Assembly: GCF_042432905.1 (NCBI RefSeq)
Contig: NZ_JBHLWI010000062.1
Location: 1 to 6,755, forward strand
Source of the DNA: Fontibacter flavus
GTDB lineage: Bacteria > Bacteroidota > Bacteroidia > Cytophagales > Cyclobacteriaceae
DNA length: 6,755 nt
Direction of reading: 5' to 3'
In this document: positions 1 to 5,804 of the stretch, in pieces
How the letters are laid out: each line of letters starts with the position of its first letter
Position numbering within the stretch: position 1 is the stretch's first letter
Position numbers and translations under genes: made by a program
The notes under the pieces: model-generated
Seen by the model: only the letters and a program-made list of their open reading frames with translations
Database searches by the model: none
What the model was told of the DNA's origin: nothing

Positions 1-124
1 AATATGTTTGTACATTGGTCAATCAGTAAAATCTGAATGATAGTATGTCAAGAGCCGTGTGAGTCGAGAGGTTCACGCACGGTTCTGTGAGAGGCTTGAG
101 CTGAAATGCCCTTGCCTACTTGAC
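1..124 (+). mobile_element. Group II intron, 3' end (partial, cut by window edge)
   Basis: This is the distal end of a self-splicing group II retrointron. The intron-encoded reverse transcriptase and domains I-III lie outside the window; bases 1-50 would be the last part of domain IV and the linker. Recognition rests on consecutive domain V and domain VI hairpins (52-119). The likely 3' splice site is after base 124, where the sequence reads CTACTTGAC, because the intron then ends in the usual AY dinucleotide seven bases after a bulged adenine. The 3' exon starts with CGGCAAAACG, and the ATG of the SEFIR gene lies 36 bases further on. The intron therefore sits in the leader or upstream region of that gene. 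Boundary accuracy is a few bases; the identification itself is secure. Confidence 0.88.
52..119 (+). ncRNA. Group II intron domains V and VI (catalytic core and branch-point hairpin)
   Basis: Domain V is the 34-nt hairpin 52-85. GAGCCGTG (52-59) pairs with CACGGTTC (78-85), including one G-U pair; a two-base bulge (CG, 76-77) follows, and an upper stem TGA (60-62) pairs with TCA (73-75). The AGC catalytic triad is at 53-55, and AGC rather than CGC argues against class IIC. Domain VI follows at about 91-119: GAGGC (91-95) pairs with GCCT-A-C (114-119), leaving A118 bulged as the predicted branch-point adenosine. All of this is visible directly in the sequence; the assignment follows from the conserved domain V/VI architecture. 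Confidence 0.88.
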
Positions 125-160
125 CGGCAAAACGTATGTAATTTTAACACGATACAGAAA

Positions 161-1609
161 ATGACAAAAATACCGAAAATATTCATTTCATATAGTTGGA
201 CAACACCGCAACACGAAGACTGGGTTATCAACCTTGCAGAGAGACTTGTTTCTGATGGGGTTGACATAATTATTGACAAGTGGAACTTAAAAGAAGGGCA
301 CGACAAATACAACTTTATGGAGACGATGGTTAAATCGCCCGATATTCAGAAAGTGCTTATAATTCTTGATAAAAAATATTCAGAAAAGGCAGAAAAAAGA
401 GCAGGTGGTGTTGGGACAGAAACTCAAATAATAAGTCCGAAAATATACGGTGACGTTTCTCAAGAAAAATTCATTCCTATTGTTGCTGAAAAAGATGAAA
501 ACGGAAATGCCTTTGTTCCAACATTCTTAGAAAGTAGAATTTACATTGACCTATCAGATGGCGATAAATTTGAAGAGAACTACGAAAGCCTATTAAGAAA
601 TATTTATCAAAGACCTGCATATAGCAAGCCTAAAATTGGAAAAGCCCCAAGCTATCTTTTTGAAGATACACCAATGACTCATAAAACTTCAAACATTGTT
701 AGAAGTTTTGACAATCAAATATCCAAATCACCTAAAAGAGTAAATGCAATAATTCGAGAATTTTTGAACGACTTTTTCGATGATTTGAAAGGTTACTCTG
801 TTGACCTTAAAGGAACAAGAGATGTTATACTTTTTGGAAAAGCAATCCACGATAATATAAATTCATACACACCACTCCGAAACGATTATATTATATTTCT
901 GGACAAACTTTTCAAGAGCGAACTTGATTTTGATATTGATATTTTTATAAAATTCTTTGAAAAGCTACCAATACTCAAAGACCCACAAGACGGTAGAAGT
1001 AGTTGGTCGCCAAGTGAATTTGACAATTTTAGATTTTTCATTCACGAAATATTTATTTACACTACAGCTGTGGGCTTAAAAAATGAAAAATATAAGTTCA
1101 TTGAAGAAATTTTATATTCTGGTTATTTCTTTCAAGGACGTTTTGATTATAAGAAAGAAGCCCAAAGATTTGATGAGCTATACAATTATGTCGATATATT
1201 TGACCAATACTATAAACAAACATATTCCAAAGATTATTTCAGCCCAATGGCAGATTTGATTGTAAAACGTTTGCCTGAAGACCTAACTTTAGACGACATA
1301 GTAAATGCTGACTTGCTAATTCATTACATCGCATCATTTGAGAACCTCAGGTGGTTCCCTATCACTTATGTTTATAGAACAAGAGATAACGGCAAATTTG
1401 AGCTATTTCACAGACTTGTTTCATTAAGACACTTTGAGAAAGTAAAAGTTCTTTTCAATGTAAATACAGTTAAAGAGTTACAAGAAAAAATAGCAGCTTT
1501 TCAAACGGCAGAAAAAAATCAAAATGGAACGGGGTATTCACGTTCATTTGACAGGGTTATACCTATTTATAAACTTATTGAAAGTGACAAAATTGGAACA
1601 ATACGATAG
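161..1609 (+). CDS. SEFIR/TIR-domain protein, probable immune effector
   Basis: The protein has 482 residues. Residues 5-150 form a SEFIR-type (TIR-like) domain: a first beta strand KIFISYSW (6-13), an amphipathic helix WVINLAERLVSDG, a second strand ending IIIDKW (36-41), the LKEGHDKY loop (43-50), the strand KVLIILDKKY (64-73) and GVGTETQ (83-89). E87 in that last motif is a candidate catalytic glutamate by analogy with NAD-cleaving TIR domains (inference). Residues 151-482 are helix-rich and unrecognised; they begin with a KPKIGKAPSYLFED linker and may sense a trigger. There is no signal peptide or membrane segment. Bacterial SEFIR and TIR proteins are known as NAD-depleting abortive-infection effectors. 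The ATG at 161 was chosen because the open frame upstream (from a GTG at 59) is intron RNA and the domain begins right after this ATG. The gene is very AT-rich, which suggests transfer. Confidence 0.85.
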   Translation: MTKIPKIFISYSWTTPQHEDWVINLAERLVSDGVDIIIDKWNLKEGHDKYNFMETMVKSPDIQKVLIILDKKYSEKAEKRAGGVGTETQIISPKIYGDVSQEKFIPIVAEKDENGNAFVPTFLESRIYIDLSDGDKFEENYESLLRNIYQRPAYSKPKIGKAPSYLFEDTPMTHKTSNIVRSFDNQISKSPKRVNAIIREFLNDFFDDLKGYSVDLKGTRDVILFGKAIHDNINSYTPLRNDYIIFLDKLFKSELDFDIDIFIKFFEKLPILKDPQDGRSSWSPSEFDNFRFFIHEIFIYTTAVGLKNEKYKFIEEILYSGYFFQGRFDYKKEAQRFDELYNYVDIFDQYYKQTYSKDYFSPMADLIVKRLPEDLTLDDIVNADLLIHYIASFENLRWFPITYVYRTRDNGKFELFHRLVSLRHFEKVKVLFNVNTVKELQEKIAAFQTAEKNQNGTGYSRSFDRVIPIYKLIESDKIGTIR

Positions 1610-1634
1610 AAAAACTACTGCTAAAATATAAGGG

Positions 1635-1672
1635 CTAAACCGAAGTGGAGCGCAAGGGAATTTCAGAATTAG
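1635..1672. repeat. Hairpin repeat H, copy 1
   Basis: An imperfect inverted repeat starts 25 bases after the SEFIR stop codon. CTAA at 1635-1638 pairs with TTAG at 1669-1672, and CCGAAGT pairs imperfectly with the ATTTCAG side, around a GCGCAAG-type loop. The core 1642-1666 matches 5597-5621 at 21 of 25 bases by hand alignment (copy 2). Both copies follow the last gene of a module, so a role as a 3'-end or terminator-like structure, or as a dispersed intergenic repeat, is plausible. It lacks a strong GC stem and an immediate U-tract. Confidence 0.55.
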
Positions 1673-1711
1673 AACTTATTTTTTCCGAAAGCATTCCAGG
1701 CATAACATTCT

Positions 1712-1819
1712 TCAGCCAAGTCCATGCTTTTCCCATAGTTTTTCTGTAACCGCAAAAAAATTGACCTTTCCTTTCCTGGTATTAACACCACAGTCTTTGC
1801 AAGTATAATCCCATTTCAT
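1712..1819 (-). CDS. Minus-strand micro-ORF, 35 residues, Cys-pair peptide in repeat R1
   Basis: On the minus strand an ATG (1819-1817) opens a 35-codon frame beginning MKWDYTCKDCG and ending in TGA (1714-1712). It contains a C-x2-C pair reminiscent of half a zinc ribbon, then a basic RKGK segment and a WEKHGLG tail. The homologous frame in repeat R2 (3553 downwards) starts identically but stops after 14 codons. Of seven codon differences between the copies over the first 20 codons, four are synonymous, which hints that the frame was once translated. It may be the start of a longer lost gene, a real small protein, or simply part of a repeat; I do not recognise it. Confidence 0.3.
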   Translation of the reverse strand: MKWDYTCKDCGVNTRKGKVNFFAVTEKLWEKHGLG

Positions 1820-1939
1820 AAGGCTAAAAATTTGAATGAGTCACCTAAAATCGTAAATTTTAGGTTGAATTGGGGTATTAAACGTAAGGAATACCCTGTT
1901 TAGGGGATTTTTTGGGTGGGGGGGATTTGGTAGGTTTGG
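1757..1939 (-). repeat. Repeat R, copy 1 (183 bp, direct repeat with 3491-3673)
   Basis: This aligns without gaps to 3491-3673, with 157 of 183 bases identical by hand count. Orientation is given by the micro-ORF it carries. Internal landmarks shared by both copies are a perfect 8-bp hairpin, CCTAAAAT (1844-1851) with ATTTTAGG (1857-1864); a CCCT-GTTT-AGGG hairpin (1894-1905) with flanking AAT/ATT and a run of six T (1908-1913), terminator-like on the + strand; and a G-rich end (1914-1939). Here the G-rich end has only two runs of three or more G. The element lies between the SEFIR gene and the membrane module. It is probably a dispersed host intergenic repeat; I cannot tell whether it is a mobile unit. 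Confidence 0.8.
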
Positions 1940-2090
1940 TGGTAAATCTTTTAAGGAAGTATTGAAATTAGATAAATCCCAGTTGATACTGTTTAGCAAT
2001 CAAAGATATCTTTAATTGAAACAAATACGTTAAAGATTTTGTAAACCTTCTTGGAAAGTTGTATTATTAGTTTTAATTTTTGTGAATATC

Positions 2091-2315
2091 ATGAGCGATC
2101 TAAAACCCATATTGAAAGAAGTAATCAAGGTGTTTAACTCCTACTTTGTGACCAATACGGATGTAATGAGTCCTGATGTCAAAGAAATTATGGCCAATCC
2201 AGAGGACCGTAAAAAATACTTTGATGCCATCAATACCTTGAAATCAGGCAAAGAAGAAGAAGTTAAAATAGAGTTGTCCACAAAAAGAAAAATGACTTTA
2301 ACATTAAACCACTAA
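2091..2315 (+). CDS. Small soluble protein of unknown function (74 aa), first gene of membrane module
   Basis: I do not recognise this 74-residue protein, which starts MSDLKPILKEVIKVF. It has an N-terminal helix (about 3-20), a PDVKEIMANPEDRKKYFDAINTLKSG middle predicted as two helices around a turn, and a short C-terminal strand-like segment (KIELSTKRKMTLTLNH). There is no signal peptide, membrane segment or cysteine. The ATG at 2091 is preferred to an in-frame GTG at 2082 because it gives a compact, natural start. The stop is 9 bases before the next gene, so the two almost certainly form one transcript. Translational coupling with, and regulation or chaperoning of, the membrane partner is an inference from that spacing. 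Confidence 0.7.
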   Translation: MSDLKPILKEVIKVFNSYFVTNTDVMSPDVKEIMANPEDRKKYFDAINTLKSGKEEEVKIELSTKRKMTLTLNH

Positions 2316-2324
2316 GTTTTTTTA

Positions 2325-3371
2325 ATGGATCTCAATCTTACTTTTTGGACAGTCCTATACATTGTTTTTCTGATTATCCCTGGAGTATTTTTTAAAAGGT
2401 TTTATTTCCAAGGGCATTTTAACAAGCAGTTTCAATCAGGACTTTATGCAGATAGGTTGATAACCAGTTTGTTTTGGGGCGCCATTATTCAAGTTATAAC
2501 CATACATATATTAATACAAACCAGTGATCTGAATTTTGGGAGTTTCTCTGAGATACTAAAGGAAGCCTATAGAAGCATTTATAACAAGAGTCTTCCAAAT
2601 GGGAGCTCCATCCTGTTTACTTTCGCTTCTATGTACCTAGTTTGGTCAGTTTTTATCGGGATCTTACTGGGGCATTTGTCACATCAGTTGGTGAGAAAAA
2701 CCAAATTGGATTTGAATTATGCGGTCTTTCGTTTCTCAAACAAATGGTATTATTATTTTACTGGGGAGATTTTGAATACGCATGAATTTAAATTCAAGAA
2801 ATCTAAAGATGGAAAGGTATCATCATCAATTGTAGATGTATTGGTGGATTATGGAGAAGGTAAAAATGTTCTTTTTACAGGTACTTTGACTCAATACAGC
2901 CTTTGTTCAAATGGAGATCTAGAGACTCTATATTTAACAGGAACAGGTAGATACAAAAAGCCAGAAGGACAATCTTCATATATGAAGCAGATTCCAGGAG
3001 ATTGTTTTATTATTCCGTATAATAGGGTATTAAACATGAACATTGATTATGTGATAGAAACAAGTGAAGAGGAAAAGGTTGGGCGGTTGAAACGTTTTGT
3101 TCTAAGTTTGATGTCAGTCTTATTTATTTTGTTGTTACTTGTTGTCTTTGTTTTCCCATGGTTTACAGAGGCAGGACTATTAAAAAAGGTTATTTCAACT
3201 TTCATTTTTCTTTTAGCCTGGTTATTTCTCATGGTTTCTTATGCTGGTCTGGTTTCCAAGCAAAATGACCTGAGCCCTAGAGCGATATTAATTAGCTTTT
3301 TGATCTCGGTTTTGTTTTCATTATTTGGAGCATTAATTCTAGGTGTTCTGGATATATCTTTTCTCTGGTAA
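2325..3371 (+). CDS. Six-segment membrane protein with central soluble domain, DUF6338-like
   Basis: This 348-residue inner-membrane protein has about six hydrophobic segments: residues 6-23, 46-65, 96-116, 257-279, 287-308 and 320-342. Between segments 3 and 4 lies a soluble, beta-rich domain (about 125-255) that opens with FRFSNKWYYYFTGE and contains VDVLVDYGEGKNVLFTGTL and LETLYLTGTGRY. The basic RKTK before the soluble domain suggests it faces the cytoplasm. The organisation of N-terminal helices followed by a W-YY-x-F-x-GE motif resembles DUF6338-type proteins of unknown function; this is recalled and not verified. The upstream small gene ends 9 bases before the ATG. It could be a transporter-like or effector membrane component, but no catalytic motif is visible. 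Confidence 0.8.
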   Translation: MDLNLTFWTVLYIVFLIIPGVFFKRFYFQGHFNKQFQSGLYADRLITSLFWGAIIQVITIHILIQTSDLNFGSFSEILKEAYRSIYNKSLPNGSSILFTFASMYLVWSVFIGILLGHLSHQLVRKTKLDLNYAVFRFSNKWYYYFTGEILNTHEFKFKKSKDGKVSSSIVDVLVDYGEGKNVLFTGTLTQYSLCSNGDLETLYLTGTGRYKKPEGQSSYMKQIPGDCFIIPYNRVLNMNIDYVIETSEEEKVGRLKRFVLSLMSVLFILLLLVVFVFPWFTEAGLLKKVISTFIFLLAWLFLMVSYAGLVSKQNDLSPRAILISFLISVLFSLFGALILGVLDISFLW

Positions 3372-3375
3372 TGAA

Positions 3376-3400
3376 CTTAATAAATTCTAGTTTATTTAAG
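3376..3400 (+). terminator. AT-rich hairpin just after the membrane gene
   Basis: Starting 5 bases after the stop, CTTAA-T-AAA (3376-3384) pairs with TTTATTTAAG (3391-3400) around a 6-base loop, with a one-base offset. The position fits a transcript end, but the stem is AU-rich and no U-tract follows, so termination strength is doubtful. Confidence 0.35.
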
Positions 3401-3490
3401 ATCCAAAACTGAATCTGATGGAAAGGACCTAAGTAATCTGAATATTTTGGTTTTGATTCTTCAACTCCATACTTCTTATGTTACAGGATA

Positions 3491-3673
3491 AAAGTTGATC
3501 TTTCCTTTTTAGGTATTTACACCACAATCTTTATAGGTATAATCCCATTTCATAAGGTTAAAAATCTGAAGGAGTGTCCTAAAATCTTAAATTTTAGGTT
3601 GAATTGTTGTAATGAACGTAAAAAATACCCTGTGTAGGGGATTTTTTAGTTGGGGGGGATTGGGTAGGTTTGG
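3491..3673 (-). repeat. Repeat R, copy 2 (183 bp, direct repeat with 1757-1939)
   Basis: This is the gapless second copy of the R element, in the same orientation as copy 1 and likewise placed upstream of a module. The 8-bp hairpin (CCTAAAAT 3578-3585, ATTTTAGG 3591-3598) is perfectly kept and only its loop differs. The CCCT-GTGT-AGGG hairpin (3628-3639) and the following run of six T (3642-3647) are kept too. Copies R1 and R2 bracket the membrane module as direct repeats about 1.7 kb apart, so recombination between them would delete that module. Confidence 0.8.
3509..3553 (-). pseudogene. Broken copy of the R micro-ORF
   Basis: The ATG (3553-3551) opens MKWDYTYKDCGVNT and then meets TAA where copy 1 has AGG. 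Reading past the stop, KGKINF still matches copy 1. The first cysteine of the C-x2-C pair is replaced by tyrosine. Both changes indicate decay relative to the 1712-1819 copy, if that copy is ever translated. Confidence 0.3.
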
Positions 3674-3679
3674 GTAGGG
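3652..3679 (+). other. Canonical G-quadruplex motif
   Basis: Four G-runs of at least three occur on the + strand: G7 at 3652-3658, then GGG at 3662-3664, 3672-3674 and 3677-3679, with loops of 3, 7 and 2 bases. This satisfies the G3+N1-7 rule. It straddles the right end of repeat R2, about 175 bases before the ImmA-type gene. The matching end of R1 has only two G3+ runs, so the motif is not shared by both copies. Folding is not shown. Confidence 0.5.
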
Positions 3680-3736
3680 CAAAAAATAAACCCTGATTTA
3701 TAATCAGACTAATAATCCAATTAGGAAATGGTTAAG

Positions 3737-3766
3737 TTTGATATCTGTTCAGGGTATATAAAGTTG
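3737..3766 (+). promoter_or_regulatory. Candidate Bacteroidota-type promoter for the ImmA/DUF4411 pair
   Basis: TTTG at 3737-3740 is followed after 18 bases by TAAAGTTG at 3759-3766, one mismatch from the TAnnTTTG -7 element of Bacteroidota sigma-ABfr promoters, at close to the usual spacing. Transcription would start near 3773, giving a leader of roughly 80 bases before the ATG at 3853. This is a pattern match only. Confidence 0.4.
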
Positions 3767-3826
3767 GCTGAAATCAAAATAAACGACAACTACCGACAAA
3801 ACAATAGTTTTATAACAAAACCGATT

Positions 3827-3845
3827 TCAAAAATTGTATTTTTGA
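3827..3845. promoter_or_regulatory. Perfect inverted repeat just before the HTH-ImmA start (operator or leader hairpin)
   Basis: TCAAAAAT (3827-3834) and ATTTTTGA (3838-3845) form an 8-bp perfect dyad with a 3-base centre, ending 7 bases before the start codon. Because the downstream protein has an HTH domain, an autoregulatory operator is an obvious possibility; a hairpin limiting access to the start codon is the other. A smaller AAAAC-AATA-GTTTT dyad lies upstream at 3798-3811. Confidence 0.45.
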
Positions 3846-3852
3846 GACTTTA

Positions 3853-5031
3853 ATGGCAGGCAAAGCATACATAACACCAAAAGTTCTTAAATGGGCAAGA
3901 GAATCGGCAAGAATGCTCGAGGAAACAGCTGCTGCCAAAGTTTCTGTGTCAGTTAACAGACTTAAAGAATGGGAAGCGGGAACTAGTCAACCTACGATCA
4001 GACAAGCACAAACGCTGGCCAAAGCATACAAAAGGCCGTTTGCCCTATTCTTTTTGCCAGATGTTCCTCGTGACTTTCAGCCACTTCAAGACTTTAGAAA
4101 ATCAGGTTCGAAAGCACTTACAACTTCTTCAATATTTATTATTAGAGAAATCCAACAAAAGCAAGCCTGGATTAGTGATGTTTATTCAGAAAATCAAGAA
4201 GATAAATTAGCTTTTGTAGGTCGATTTTCAATAAAAGATAATCCTCAAACTGTAGCTAAAGACATTCTTCGTACATTAAAAATAAATCCAGCATTATATA
4301 AAACAGATATTCCAATTAAAGAGTGGATTGATGCTTCAGAATCTAATGGGATTTTCGTTTCCAGGACAAGTTTTGTTAATTCCCGACTAAAATTAGACTC
4401 TCAAGAAATACAAGGATTTGCTATCGCTGACCAATATGCACCATTCGTTTTCGTGAACTCTGACGATTGGAATGCACCACAACTATTTACTCTTGTCCAT
4501 GAGTTAGCTCATATTTGGATAGCTGAAACAGGTATATCCAACGAGGTTGAACCAGACTTAAAAGGAAAAGACAAGTTACACCCAGTAGAGTTATTCTGCA
4601 ATGAAGTTGCTGCAAATGCTTTAATGCCAAAAGAAATTGTTTTGAAACTTGATCCTTCATCTTTTCGGACTTCAAAAGATGTTTTTAAAGCCTCAAAGCA
4701 ATTAGGCGTCAGTTCATTTGCTATTTTGGTTCGTGCTTTAAATCTTAATATCATTTCAATACCTTCTTATCAGAAATTAAAAAGCCAGGCAGAGATTGAT
4801 TTCTCTGAATATTTGAAAAAAGAAGCAGAGAAAAAAGCCAAGCAAAAAGAAAAGGAAAAGCAAGGTGGTCCAAACTACTTTTTGCTTCAACTTAACAGAA
4901 ACAGTAGATTATTTACCCAAACTGTTTTGGATGCATTTCGTGGGGGTTTTATTGAGCCGACACTAGCTAGTAATTTGTTAAATGTTCAAGTAAATAAATT
5001 TTCAAAACTCGAATCACAATTATATAGATGA
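3853..5031 (+). CDS. HTH + ImmA/IrrE-family metallopeptidase, antitoxin-like
   Basis: The protein has 392 residues. Residues 7-65 form an XRE-like HTH (LKWARESARM ... NRLKEWEAGTSQPTIRQAQTLAKAY), followed by the family's FFLPDVPRD segment. A zinc peptidase domain has HELAH at 216-220 as the HExxH motif, and E251 in FCNEVAANALMP as the expected third ligand, so the active site looks intact. A K/E-rich helix (314-338) leads to a C-terminal region (340-392) containing LNRNSRLFTQTVLDAF. Relatives in the ImmA/IrrE (COG2856) family cleave repressors or act as antitoxins. The last four bases, ATGA, overlap the start of the DUF4411 gene, so the two are translationally coupled and probably work as a pair: DNA-binding autoregulator plus partner. 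Substrate and trigger are unknown. Confidence 0.88.
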   Translation: MAGKAYITPKVLKWARESARMLEETAAAKVSVSVNRLKEWEAGTSQPTIRQAQTLAKAYKRPFALFFLPDVPRDFQPLQDFRKSGSKALTTSSIFIIREIQQKQAWISDVYSENQEDKLAFVGRFSIKDNPQTVAKDILRTLKINPALYKTDIPIKEWIDASESNGIFVSRTSFVNSRLKLDSQEIQGFAIADQYAPFVFVNSDDWNAPQLFTLVHELAHIWIAETGISNEVEPDLKGKDKLHPVELFCNEVAANALMPKEIVLKLDPSSFRTSKDVFKASKQLGVSSFAILVRALNLNIISIPSYQKLKSQAEIDFSEYLKKEAEKKAKQKEKEKQGGPNYFLLQLNRNSRLFTQTVLDAFRGGFIEPTLASNLLNVQVNKFSKLESQLYR

Positions 5032-5525
5032 GCACAAAGGCAAACAAATATTGTTTGGATGCCAATGTGTTAATCCAAGCATGGCAAAAATACTATAATC
5101 CAAAATTTTGTCCAGATTATTGGAAAATTCTGATTGAGCTAGGTGAAAATGGAAATATTTTTATTCCTGAATTGGTTTACGAGGAAATTGTTAGAACTGA
5201 GGATGATCTTTCTAAATGGTTAAAAGTAAGTAAAATCCCAATTGCTAAAATTAATGAACCTGTTACTAAACACATCCGCAAAATTTTAGAAGATTATCCT
5301 TTATTAGTTGACAATACCAAAGCTCGCTCATTAGCAGACCCTTGGGTAATTGCTCATGCATTAAATGACAATGCTACAGTAGTTACTAAGGAAGAAAAAG
5401 TAACTGTAATTAACTCCAAGAAAATAAAAATCCCAAATGTTTGTGATAACATAGGAATTAGATGGATAAACGACTTTCAATTTATTGAAGAGTTGGACAT
5501 TAAATTTCAATGTTCATTGGCTTAA
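5028..5525 (+). CDS. DUF4411 PIN-like protein, probable ribonuclease toxin
   Basis: This 165-residue protein matches the DUF4411 pattern throughout: an N-terminal YCLDANVLIQA strand with D11, then FCPDYW, FIPELVYEEIV with E52/E53, SLADPWVIAHAL with D104, ATVVTKEEK, and a C-terminal KIPNVCDNIGIRWIN segment. D11, E52 or E53 and D104 fit the acidic metal-binding cluster of PIN-fold RNases. Length is normal for the family. The start codon overlaps the stop of the HTH-ImmA gene (ATGA), and this partnership recurs in other bacteria as a toxin-antitoxin-like pair. That it cleaves RNA and that its neighbour counteracts it are inferences from the fold and the operon order. Confidence 0.88.
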   Translation: MSTKANKYCLDANVLIQAWQKYYNPKFCPDYWKILIELGENGNIFIPELVYEEIVRTEDDLSKWLKVSKIPIAKINEPVTKHIRKILEDYPLLVDNTKARSLADPWVIAHALNDNATVVTKEEKVTVINSKKIKIPNVCDNIGIRWINDFQFIEELDIKFQCSLA

Positions 5526-5591
5526 ATAACAATAGAAAAGAAGTAAGAGCCGAACATATATGAACTAATCCCCTGTCTTAGAAGTAGACTG

Positions 5592-5628
5592 GCTGGAAAG
5601 TGGAGCTTAACGGAATTTCAGTTTTAGC
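5592..5628. repeat. Hairpin repeat H, copy 2
   Basis: CTG-AAAGT (5593-5601 with a bulged G) pairs with AATTTCAG (5614-5621) around GGAGCTTAACGG. The core 5597-5621 matches 1642-1666 at 21 of 25 bases. It lies 66 bases after the DUF4411 stop, a position similar to copy 1 after the SEFIR gene. Confidence 0.5.
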
Positions 5629-5740
5629 TCTGTTTAAAAAATTAGTTGAAATATTTGAAGGAGGTATTTTTTAAAACTTCTCCATTAAGGAGAGAAAAAA
5701 ATCATTGTTTCTAAGGTAAATGAATTATAGGCAAGGCTTG

Positions 5741-5804
5741 GGACTGACACGATTTCGAGTTGATTGTGATTATGGGAGTCCAGCTTCTGGAGAAGCAGAG
5801 GGAC
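5741..5804 (+). other. Possible leader RNA structure with two exclusive pairings
   Basis: The segment GTCC at 5778-5781 can pair with GGAC at 5801-5804, extended by GCTTC-TGGA-GAAGC (5783-5796). Alternatively AGTCC (5777-5781) can pair with GGACT (5741-5745). The two are mutually exclusive. The structure ends 124 bases before the M15 start. It could be a chance fold; no riboswitch class is recognised. Confidence 0.2.

Noticed and set aside
139..146. TAATTTTA as a -7 promoter box for the SEFIR gene
   Set aside because: It has one mismatch to TAnnTTTG, but the only upstream partner is a weak TTG at about 120-122 with short spacing.
59..160. N-terminal extension of the SEFIR gene from GTG at 59
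   Set aside because: The 34 extra codons translate domain V and VI of the group II intron and the short exon; the SEFIR domain begins directly after the ATG at 161.
73..312. Minus-strand open frame over the intron end and SEFIR start
   Set aside because: It is antisense to the intron RNA and a strongly recognisable domain, and has no features of its own.
1635..1672. Hairpin repeat H as an integron attC site
   Set aside because: It has an imperfect stem with extrahelical bases, but I could not find the paired RYYYAAC / GTTRRRY core motifs in either copy, and no integron integrase is in view.
1679..1747. Minus-strand alternative frame ending in YAWNAFGKNKF
   Set aside because: It looks protein-like but is in a different frame from the micro-ORF, has no start in the shared R region and cannot be assigned. 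It is noted in case the micro-ORF is a frameshifted remnant of a longer gene.
3047..3232. Minus-strand open frame inside the membrane gene
   Set aside because: It is an antisense shadow of hydrophobic coding sequence.
4487..4754. Two overlapping minus-strand open frames in the ImmA-type gene
   Set aside because: Both are antisense to the HELAH peptidase domain and have no recognisable content.
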